Shown here piece after piece: positions 57,467 to 64,000 of a stretch of 64,000 bases of DNA. The notes under the pieces were generated by a model. The model worked only from the letters and a program-made list of their open reading frames with translations. It searched no databases and was not told where the DNA came from. The translations under genes and the position numbers were made by a program. The first letter of the stretch is position 1. Each line of letters opens with the position of its first letter. Source of the stretch: Methylorubrum sp. B1-46 (GTDB taxonomy: Bacteria; Pseudomonadota; Alphaproteobacteria; Rhizobiales; Beijerinckiaceae); the NCBI RefSeq assembly GCF_021117295.1, contig NZ_CP088247.1, positions 689,501 through 753,500 on the forward strand, read 5' to 3'.

Positions 57467-59941
57467 ATGACGGCGCAGGGACCGGACAGGCCGGATCAGG
57501 AGACAGCCGAGACGAGGGCTGCGGCGCGGGAAGCGGCGCGAGCGGCCGCCCTTCTCGCGCGCCAGCTCGGCCGCCTTGCCGGCAGCGCGGGGCGGGGCGC
57601 ATGGCGCAGCGGCGCGGCGGCGGCCAAGGAAGCGGTAAAGGGGATCGCGCCGGTCTTCGCACGGGCGGCAGACCGCCTTCGCTCGACCGGACCGCGCGCG
57701 GCGCCCGCCGCACCCGTGGCGGATCCGGCGCCGGTCGAGCGGCCGGAGACGCGGCGCCCATCCTCCGACAGTCGCCCCGCCCGCTCTCCCCGCCGCCGTC
57801 GGCCATGGCTCATCGGAGGGGCGATCCTCGTCGGCCTGCCGCTGGTGATCCTGGCCGGCTACATCTTCGCCGCCTTCGCCACCCTGCCGCCGCTCGGCGG
57901 CGTGGCGCCGGAGGCGGCCCAGCGCGCCCTCGTGGTCGAGGCCGAGGACGGGCGCTCCTTCGCCACCCGCGGCGCGTTCCAGGGCGAGCGGCTGACCGAG
58001 AAGACGCTGCCGCCCCGGCTCGCCCAGGCCATCGTCGCGATCGAGGACCGGCGCTTCTACAGCCACTGGGGCATCGACCTGCGCGGCATGGCCCGCGCCA
58101 TATGGCGCAACGCCACCGGCGGCGGCGTGCGCGAGGGCGGCTCGACCATCACCCAGCAATATGCCCGCCTCACCTCGCTCAGCCAGGAGAAGACGCTCCG
58201 GCGCAAGATCCAGGAAGCCTTCCTGGCGCTGCGCCTGGAGAGCACGCTGACGAAGCCCGAGATCCTCGTCGGCTACCTCAACACCGCCTATTTCGGCGCC
58301 GGCGCCTACGGGGCGGACGCGGCGTCGCGGCGCTATTTCGGGCATGGCGCCGAGAAGCTGACCCTGCCGGAGGCGGCGATGCTGGCCGGCCTCGTGCGCG
58401 CGCCCTCGCAGCTCGCCCCGACCCGCAATTTCGGCGGCGCCAAGGAGCGGGCCGACCTCGTGCTTCAGGCCATGGTCGAGACCGGCGCGATCAGCCAGCC
58501 AGAGGCCGACAAGGCGCGGGCCGAGAAGCTGACCCTGCACACCCCGCCCGAGACGCCGCCGGGCACCAACTACTTCCTCGACGCGGTCCAGGGCGAGGTG
58601 AAGCGGCTGACCGAGGCGGCCGGCGACGTCACCGTCCGCTCGACGCTCAACCTCGATCTCCAGAGCCTCGCCGAGGGCGTGCTCGCCCGCCGCCTCGACG
58701 CGGAGGGAGGCAAGAAGAAGGTCGGCCAGGGCGCGCTGATCGCGATGGCGCCCGACGGCGCGATCCTCGCCATGGTGGGCGGGCGCGACTACGAGGACAG
58801 CCAGTTCAACCGGGCGACCCAGGCCAAGCGGCAGGCCGGCTCGCTGTTCAAGCTGTTCGTCTACCTCGCGGCCTATGCGCGGGGCTACTTCCCCGATAGC
58901 GTGCTCGTCGACCGCCCGACCCAGATCGGCGAGTGGGAGCCGCAGAACTCCAACAACCGCTTCCGCGGAGCGCTGCCGCTGCGCCAGGCCTTCGCGCTCT
59001 CCGTCAACACCATCGCGGCGCAACTCGGCGAGGAGGTCGGGATCCCCGCGATCGTCGCCGAGGCGCGCCGGCTCGGCGTGCAGGCGGAGCTGCCGGCCGT
59101 GCCGAGCCTCGCGCTCGGCACGGCCGACGTATCGCTCTTCGAGATGACCCGCGCCTATGCCGGCGTGCTCGGGCCGGGCGTGCCGGTGGAGCCCTACCTC
59201 GTCCGAACGGTCCGCGGGAACACGCCGCAGCCGCTGTTCCAGCGCCCGGCACCGAAGCCCGGCGCGGCGATGGACGCGCAGGTCCAGTCGATGATGCTCG
59301 ACTCGCTTCAGGCGGTGGTGGAATCCGGCACCGGCAAGGCGGCACGAGTCAACGGCCTCGCGGTCGGCGGCAAGACCGGCACCAGCCAAGATTACCGCGA
59401 CGCGTGGTTCGTCGGCCTGACCCCGGACATGATCGTCGGCGTCTGGGTCGGCAACGACGACAACGCGCCGATGAACAAGGTCACCGGCGGCGACATCCCG
59501 GCCCGCGTCTTCCACGATTTCGTGGAGCGGGCGCAGAAGGTGATGAAGGGCCGCAAGCGCCCTGCCCCCTCCACCGCGCGGGCCGAGCCGGCTCCGACGG
59601 CCGTGGCGCCCGCGGCACCGGCCACAGGCGAGGTGCGCGGCGTGCCCGAGGTGGTCGATACCGGCACGCTGACGATCCGCGGTCGCAAGGTGCATCTGCT
59701 CGGCGTCGTCGGCGAGAGCGGCGCGCTCGCGCGCCAGCTCGCGCGCTACCTGCGCCGCCGCGAGGTGATCTGCTCCGGCGATCCGACCTCCGCCCGCTGC
59801 CGCCTCGACGGCGACGACCTCGCCGCCCTGATCGTGACGGCCGGGGGGGCGCGGGCGAGCGAGGACGCGCCGAGCGACCTGATCGAGGCCGAGGATCAGG
59901 CCCGGGCCGAGCGGGCCGGTTTGTGGCAGCGGGAGCGGTGA
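57467..59941 (+). CDS. Class A penicillin-binding protein 1A with SNase-like C-terminal domain
   Basis: About 824 residues from ATG 57467. Basic cytoplasmic N-terminus, TM anchor near 114-137 (WLIGGAILVGLPLVILAGYI), and a glycosyltransferase 51 domain (VAIEDRRFYSHWGIDLRGMA, GGSTITQQYARL, GYLNTAYFGAGAYGADAASR). The transpeptidase follows: SLFK near 458 (SxxK), SVN near 512, KTGTS near 634. It polymerises and cross-links peptidoglycan. The last ~95 residues (from about 728: GTLTIRGRKVHLLGVVGESG through ARCRLDGDDLAALIVTAGGA to AEDQARAERAGLW) align by pattern with staphylococcal-nuclease-like domains but lack the catalytic Arg/Glu positions. That fusion is unusual. Confidence 0.93.
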   Translation: MTAQGPDRPDQETAETRAAAREAARAAALLARQLGRLAGSAGRGAWRSGAAAAKEAVKGIAPVFARAADRLRSTGPRAAPAAPVADPAPVERPETRRPSSDSRPARSPRRRRPWLIGGAILVGLPLVILAGYIFAAFATLPPLGGVAPEAAQRALVVEAEDGRSFATRGAFQGERLTEKTLPPRLAQAIVAIEDRRFYSHWGIDLRGMARAIWRNATGGGVREGGSTITQQYARLTSLSQEKTLRRKIQEAFLALRLESTLTKPEILVGYLNTAYFGAGAYGADAASRRYFGHGAEKLTLPEAAMLAGLVRAPSQLAPTRNFGGAKERADLVLQAMVETGAISQPEADKARAEKLTLHTPPETPPGTNYFLDAVQGEVKRLTEAAGDVTVRSTLNLDLQSLAEGVLARRLDAEGGKKKVGQGALIAMAPDGAILAMVGGRDYEDSQFNRATQAKRQAGSLFKLFVYLAAYARGYFPDSVLVDRPTQIGEWEPQNSNNRFRGALPLRQAFALSVNTIAAQLGEEVGIPAIVAEARRLGVQAELPAVPSLALGTADVSLFEMTRAYAGVLGPGVPVEPYLVRTVRGNTPQPLFQRPAPKPGAAMDAQVQSMMLDSLQAVVESGTGKAARVNGLAVGGKTGTSQDYRDAWFVGLTPDMIVGVWVGNDDNAPMNKVTGGDIPARVFHDFVERAQKVMKGRKRPAPSTARAEPAPTAVAPAAPATGEVRGVPEVVDTGTLTIRGRKVHLLGVVGESGALARQLARYLRRREVICSGDPTSARCRLDGDDLAALIVTAGGARASEDAPSDLIEAEDQARAERAGLWQRER

Positions 59942-60027
59942 GAGGCGGTCGGGTGATCAGCCCGCATCCCTCGCGGCCGAGGACGGGCGACGCGTGGCAC
60001 CTGCAGCGCGACGGGTGCCATCGATGA

Positions 60028-60615
60028 TCAGGGCGTGCGGCACGCCATGGCCGCCGTCGCCTCGACCACACTGAGCGCCCGGCGTCGAACTTCGTGGGAG
60101 ACACGCGGGCTGTCGGCGACGGCCGACGCCTCGCGCTTCAGCGCCGCGTCGCAGGCGCAGGACGGATGGCCGCTGGCGTCGTAGCAGGTATCGTGGCGCA
60201 TGCAGGCCGCGTCGAGCTCGTCGATCGGGGGCGCCCCGTCGCCACGCTGACCCTTGCCGCAGTAATTGCCGTGGAACAGTGCTTGGCCGGCCACGACCTT
60301 GTCGAGATCGCCTTTCGGCGGTGCCGGGGTTTCGGCCTGCCCACCCGGATTGAGATCGTTGGCCGGGCCGCCCGCTCTGGCTCCCGATCCGCGCAGCGTC
60401 TTCGGGATGCCGGAGCTTGCGCCGGGCTCGTTCAGGGGTTCCGCAGCGCGGGCGTTCGGATCCGAGAGATCCGGCAGCGGCGGAGGAGGTCCCGGACGAG
60501 GCTCCTCGATCTCCGTCGTCGCGGCAGGTACTTTCTCCACGGCGCCCTGTGCTGAAAGATCATGCGGGTGGATCAGACAGATCAGCCCAAGCACGATGAG
60601 AAGACGAGATTTCAT
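60028..60615 (-). CDS. Secreted phospholipase A2-like protein
   Basis: 195 residues from ATG 60615, with GGGGGA upstream. Signal peptide SRLLIVLGLICLIHPHDLSA, then a Pro/Glu-rich linker. In the C-terminal part, GNYCGKGQRGDGAPPIDELD matches the PLA2 calcium loop, and DAACMRHDTCYDASGHPS contains the Cys-x3-His-Asp-x2-Cys-Tyr active site, with further Cys in CACDAAL. Together these are diagnostic of the PLA2 superfamily. The catalytic His-Asp is intact. Probably a secreted or periplasmic phospholipase, or a PLA2-like binding protein. Divergent from the small Cys protein at 60863. Confidence 0.8.
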   Translation of the reverse strand: MKSRLLIVLGLICLIHPHDLSAQGAVEKVPAATTEIEEPRPGPPPPLPDLSDPNARAAEPLNEPGASSGIPKTLRGSGARAGGPANDLNPGGQAETPAPPKGDLDKVVAGQALFHGNYCGKGQRGDGAPPIDELDAACMRHDTCYDASGHPSCACDAALKREASAVADSPRVSHEVRRRALSVVEATAAMACRTP

Positions 60616-60732
60616 CGTGTCCCCCAAATTGCGAACCGATCAACTTGGAGGCTGCCGATTTCGTTCCTCAGGGCCGGACGCGTATCGATCGAATAGGCAT
60701 ATCCGCGAACACTGCTCCGAGAAGACAAGTTT

Positions 60733-60760
60733 TGCGTGTGAAATGTTTATATTACACGCA
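60733..60760. promoter_or_regulatory. Inverted repeat in the divergent promoter region
   Basis: TGCGTGT and ACACGCA, 7-bp perfect arms with a 14-nt AT-rich spacer (GAAATGTTTATATT), between the two divergent secreted-protein genes. Possible shared operator. Confidence 0.4.
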
Positions 60761-60862
60761 TTCATCGACGAAGCGCCGAGCCGATGCGAGTGTGCAACGA
60801 TTGAAGATCCTGCGGCGTTCTCGCCTTCGGCCCAGATCGATTGGGCACCTTGGGAGCAGATC

Positions 60863-61108
60863 ATGCTGGGACGTTTTGGGCTGGGAGTCGTTTTGACCAT
60901 GGTGGCCGGCAGCGCTGCGTTGGCCGCGCCTATGTCGGATGAAGACAAGGCGGTCCTTCAACAGCAATGTGCCGGTGATTTCACGACTTTCTGTGCCGGC
61001 TTGCCGCCCGAGGACGGCCCCGAAACCCAGGCCTGCTTCCAGAAGAACATGTCTCAGCTCTCCCCTGGCTGCCGGACTGCGATTCAGGCGTACAAGAAGA
61101 AGGGTTGA
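60863..61108 (+). CDS. Small secreted Cys-containing protein
   Basis: 81 residues from ATG 60863, with GGGAG 5 nt upstream. Signal peptide LGRFGLGVVLTMVAGSAALA; mature part MSDEDKAVLQQQCAGDFTTF then CAGLPPEDGPETQACFQKNM and SPGCRTAIQAYKKKG, with four Cys spaced C-x7-C and C-x11-C. This resembles cysteine-rich-repeat periplasmic proteins of Rhizobiales. Function unknown. Confidence 0.7.
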   Translation: MLGRFGLGVVLTMVAGSAALAAPMSDEDKAVLQQQCAGDFTTFCAGLPPEDGPETQACFQKNMSQLSPGCRTAIQAYKKKG

Positions 61109-61367
61109 CGCTTCGCAGCCGGAGATGATTGGCAGCGCAAGTCGCTCCACGATGGACGGCAGGGGTTCACTTCTGCCGGCCAAGCTCGTAGTATTTAAAG
61201 AATATATATATCTCTATTTCCTGAGATTTCTGGACAATAGATATTTCCACCCCGATATAAGATCCAGAATCGGCAACTCTCGTCCAGACCACATCTTGTT
61301 ACTCGATACGGCACTTGCGATTCCCGTATCATCAGCGTCATAGGCCATATCGGATTGCTTGGCGTGC
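61109..61367. other. AT-rich intergenic patch
   Basis: 259 nt containing an extreme AT stretch (61190-61265, with ATATATATAT). No gene seen. The contrast with the >65 percent GC surroundings suggests foreign or non-coding regulatory DNA ahead of the TAXI gene. Confidence 0.5.
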
Positions 61368-62777
61368 ATGAGGCCCGTCCCGCGTCCTGGGGGTGTGTCG
61401 GTGGGGAAGTCAGCTTTTTCGAGGAGCCGCGAAGCGCTGTTGCTTCTCAGTCTGACGCCTGTCCTGATCCTCGGCGCCGCCGCAGCGTATTACCTCACAC
61501 GGCCCACGACCCTGACCATTGCCGTCGCTCCGAGTGGCGGGACCGAACCGGCCCTGCTGCGCGCCTATGCCGACGAACTCGTCCGAAGACGGGTCGGCAT
61601 CCGGCTGAAGGTCATCCCATTCGACGGCGTGCGCGAGAGCGCGGAGGCGCTCAAGGCCGGAAAAGCCGACCTCGCCGTGGTCAGGCCCGATGTCGCGATG
61701 CCGGGCAACGGCTTGACCCTCGTCGTCCTGAGGGAACTCGCCGTCTTCGTTGCGGCGCCGATCTCCACCGGCATCACCAGTTTCCCGAATCTGGCGGGCA
61801 AGCGATTGGGTCTGCTGGCCGGCCGAACCGCCGACCGGACACTCGTCGGCCACCTGGCCGACCATTACGGGCTGGAGATCCTGGCCGACGCGGCAAGCGG
61901 CGTCGTGCCGGCCAATGCCATGTCCATCGTGCCGATCGAGGAGGCCGAGATCGAAGCGGCGCTCCGAGACCGGCGTCTCGACGCGATGATTCTGGTCTCC
62001 ACCCCGACTTCGCCGGCCGCTCGGCGCGTCGTCGGCCTCGTGCACGCCGCGAGCGAGGAGGATGGCGCGACGCTCGTCGGAACCGCCGAGACCGGCGCGG
62101 TCCTGGCGCGTTGGCCGCGTCTGCAATCGATCACGATTCCGGCGTCCCTATTCGGCGGAAATCCGCGCCTGCCCGCCGAGGACGTCACGACCGTCGGCTC
62201 GTCCTATCGCCTGATGGCGCGCGCCAGCCTGTCACGCAGCGTCGCCGCCGAGGTGACGCAGCACCTGTTCGAGATGCGGGCAGCCTTGGCGGACAAGGTG
62301 TCGGCCGCGGAGAGCCTCACGCACCCGGCCTACGAGGACAGCGCGGACGCCACCAGCGCCCGCCTCCCCATCCATCCCGGCGCGCTCGATTACTACGAAC
62401 GCGAGCAGGAGACGTTCATCGAGCGCTACGAAAGCTGGATCTATCTGGTCGCCATCCTGGCCGGCGGATTCGGCTCGACGCTCGCATGGCTGCGGCAGCG
62501 TCTCGGACGCATCCGCCGGGAGCGGATCGCGGTGGCCACGACGCGCCTGCTGGAATTGCGCTCCGACGCCCGACGCGAGAGGGAACGAGGGCGTCTGGAG
62601 ACCATGGCCGCCGAGATCGACGATCTCGCCGCCAGCATCGCGCGCCATGCCTTGAACCGCCCGACGGAACCGCGGATGCTGGGTGCGGCCAATGTCGCCA
62701 TCGAGGCGGCCCGTTCGACGGTCCGGCGCCGTATGGGGCAGGACGGTGTGCCGGAAGGCGCGCCGGACGTGATCTAG
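61368..62777 (+). CDS. TAXI-family TRAP-type solute-binding protein, membrane-anchored
   Basis: About 469 residues from ATG 61368 (a GTG at 61404 is possible). TM near the N-terminus (LLLLSLTPVLILGAAAAYYL) and a binding domain ~45-330 of TAXI type (IAVAPSGGTEPALLRAYADE, VRPDVAMPGNGLTLVVLREL, NLAGKRLGLLAGRTADRTLV). A second TM follows (WIYLVAILAGGFGSTLAWLR) with a cytoplasmic coiled tail. Double-anchored TAXI proteins without adjacent TRAP permease genes may be sensors or orphan binding proteins. No DctQ/M homologue is near. Confidence 0.82.
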   Translation: MRPVPRPGGVSVGKSAFSRSREALLLLSLTPVLILGAAAAYYLTRPTTLTIAVAPSGGTEPALLRAYADELVRRRVGIRLKVIPFDGVRESAEALKAGKADLAVVRPDVAMPGNGLTLVVLRELAVFVAAPISTGITSFPNLAGKRLGLLAGRTADRTLVGHLADHYGLEILADAASGVVPANAMSIVPIEEAEIEAALRDRRLDAMILVSTPTSPAARRVVGLVHAASEEDGATLVGTAETGAVLARWPRLQSITIPASLFGGNPRLPAEDVTTVGSSYRLMARASLSRSVAAEVTQHLFEMRAALADKVSAAESLTHPAYEDSADATSARLPIHPGALDYYEREQETFIERYESWIYLVAILAGGFGSTLAWLRQRLGRIRRERIAVATTRLLELRSDARRERERGRLETMAAEIDDLAASIARHALNRPTEPRMLGAANVAIEAARSTVRRRMGQDGVPEGAPDVI

Positions 62778-63112
62778 GCTTTCAGGCGTCCGGCGCGGGT
62801 GTCCACCTCACCGGCGGGAGGTGACTTCGACCCGCGAGGATCGGAGGGCCGGTCGGCCATGCGGAGCGGAGGTGCGGCGGCCCGATGCCGAACCGCATGC
62901 CGCCTCGGCAACGCCTCCTACTACCGTTTCCGATTGATCGCTTCGGTTTTTACCCGACGTCGTCATCGCGAGGCGAAGCCGTGGCGATCCAGGGTGCGAC
63001 ATTTCCGGAAAGCGCGGAGCCCTGGATTGCTTGCGCCTTACCTCGCAATGACGAAGAGACGCCGAAGCGATCCAGCGGAGACCGTATGAGACCATTCCGA
63101 TCGCGTTCGACG
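62778..63112. other. Gap with repeat copy 3
   Basis: 335 nt without a supported gene between two convergent genes. It contains repeat copy 3 (62961-63053), followed by a partial extra GCCGAAGCGATCCAG unit at 63061-63075 shared with copy 1. Nothing else seen. Confidence 0.55.
62961..63053. repeat. 93-nt dispersed palindromic repeat, copy 3
   Basis: Starts CGTCATCGCGAGG and ends CCTCGCAATGACG; inner CGAAGCCGTGGCGATCCAGG and GGAGCCCTGGATTGC match copy 1 in order and length. Confidence 0.85.
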
Positions 63113-64000
63113 CTACCGGAACGGCGGCTCATCAAAGCTCCTGAGCTTCCTCGAATGCAGGCCGGCCCGGTCGGTGCGCAGCGCGTCGAGGGTCGCCAAC
63201 CCGATCTGGAGATGCTCGGCCACCGCGCGCTCGTAGAAGGCGTTGGCCGCACCCGGAAGCTTGATTTCGCCGTGCAGCGGCTTGTCGGAAACGCAGAGCA
63301 GCGTCCCGTAGGGCACCCGCAGGCGGTAGCCTTGGGCGGCGATGGTGCCGCTCTCCATGTCCACCGCGATCGCCCGCGACAGGTTGATCCGCCGCCGCTC
63401 CTGGCTGAAGCGGAGCTCCCAGTTGCGGTCGTCGTAGGTCACGACGGTGCCGGTGCGCAGGCGGCGCTTGAGCGCATCCGCCCGCTCGCCGGTGACGGCG
63501 GCCGCCGCCGCTTGCAGGGCGATCTGCACCTCGGCCAGCGCCGGCACCGGAATCTCCGGTGGCACGAGGTCGTCGAGGATGCGGTCACGGCGCAGATATC
63601 CGTGGGCGAGCACGTAGTCACCGATGGTCTGCGATTGGCGCAATCCGCCGCAATGCCCGACCATCAGCCAGCAATGCGGACGCAGCACCGCAAGGTGGTC
63701 GGTGATGGTCTTGGCGTTGGAAGGGCCGACGCCGATATTGACGAGCGTCGAGCCCTGGGGCGCCCCGTCCGGCCCGCGGCCGACGAGGTGGTAGGCCGGC
63801 ATCTGGTACTTGTGCCAGGGCGAGGCGGCGATCAGCGCCGCCGGGTCGGCAGAGGCCGCATCGGCCCGCTCGACCACGATCCCGCCGGGCAGCACCAGCC
63901 GCTCCCCCTCTCCCGCCGCCAAGCGCTCCAGCCCGTGGCGGACGAAGCCGTCGACGTAGCGGTGATAGTTGGTGAGCAGGATCCAGGGCTGGATCTCGCG
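63113..64000 (-). CDS. amn: AMP nucleosidase, C-terminal part (5' end beyond window)
   Basis: The frame is open to the right-hand edge; visible residues begin REIQPWILLTNYHRYVDGFV. Motifs: LVLPGGIVVERADA, SPWHKYQMPAYHLVGRGPD, GSTLVNIGVGPSNAKTITDH, MVGHCGGLRQSQTIGDYVLA, VDMESGTIAAQGYRLRVPYG, CVSDKPLHGEIKLPG and a terminal helix with FDEPPFR. This is the nucleoside phosphorylase-like catalytic domain that cleaves AMP to adenine and ribose-5-phosphate. Catalytic Asp in SDKP is present. Confidence 0.93.
   Translation of the reverse strand, partial: REIQPWILLTNYHRYVDGFVRHGLERLAAGEGERLVLPGGIVVERADAASADPAALIAASPWHKYQMPAYHLVGRGPDGAPQGSTLVNIGVGPSNAKTITDHLAVLRPHCWLMVGHCGGLRQSQTIGDYVLAHGYLRRDRILDDLVPPEIPVPALAEVQIALQAAAAAVTGERADALKRRLRTGTVVTYDDRNWELRFSQERRRINLSRAIAVDMESGTIAAQGYRLRVPYGTLLCVSDKPLHGEIKLPGAANAFYERAVAEHLQIGLATLDALRTDRAGLHSRKLRSFDEPPFR

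Overview
The window is one contiguous, GC-rich, densely coded bacterial chromosome segment. The ftcR-flgE-flgK-flgL-flaF-flbT-flgD-fliQ flagellar order, the FlbT/FlaF pair, a CtrA-type box, a serC-leader-like RNA, DUF6894, DUF1902, DUF2336 and DUF1491 proteins, and a PspA-YqiJ-YqiK set point to an alphaproteobacterium of the Rhizobiales (Hyphomicrobiales). A Methylobacterium/Methylorubrum-like organism is my best guess from memory of that gene content; no database was searched.

Layout. 1-3.8 kb: end of an EamA transporter, an MBL-fold hydrolase, a Rieske oxygenase, and a 22-codon ORF with an extraordinary Shine-Dalgarno match. 4.1-10.5 kb: information-processing block ffh, chorismate mutase, rpsP, rimM and trmD, interrupted after rimM by a DUF4239 membrane protein, a secreted methyltransferase and a small secreted protein. 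10.6-13.6 kb: phosphorylated serine pathway serC-serA behind a structured leader. 13.7-14.5 kb: two DUF1902 genes and a HicA-like gene, a candidate toxin-antitoxin module. 14.6-20.1 kb: mtnA, DUF3140, a MATE exporter, an ABC exporter, trmL. 20.1-22.1 kb: AT-richer patch with DUF6894 and an AraC regulator. 22.1-25.6 kb: pspA (with an in-frame upstream TnpB-like segment), yqiJ and yqiK, a membrane-stress/flotillin unit. 25.7-29.3 kb: hemF, a RecD-like helicase, and an aspartate-type aminotransferase.

29.4-49.3 kb is a flagellar region. It holds a frameshifted ftcR regulator behind a CtrA box; flagellin and a PilZ protein on the minus strand; then flgF, fliI, flgE, flgK, flgL, flaF, flbT, flgD and fliQ. 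A chemoreceptor in the opposite orientation with an AT-rich 5' part follows, then flhA, fliR, a FliJ-like protein, a CheL/FlgJ-like rod-binding protein, an FlgN-like protein and a membrane protein. FlaF and FlbT normally set flagellin translation, FliI/FlhA/FliQ/FliR form the export gate and ATPase, and FlgE/K/L/F build hook, junction and rod.

49.4-64 kb: DUF2336 and DUF1491 proteins, a peptidoglycan-binding protein, a PAS histidine kinase, an orphan cydB with a tiny partner, an MFS transporter with a coupled 41-aa protein, and a class A penicillin-binding protein ending in a degenerate staphylococcal-nuclease-like domain. After these come a phospholipase A2-like secreted protein divergent from a small Cys-containing secreted protein, a TAXI-type binding protein, and a truncated amn at the edge.

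Three intergenic copies of an approximately 90-nt palindromic repeat are spread over the window. No tRNA, rRNA, CRISPR array or intact insertion sequence was seen.
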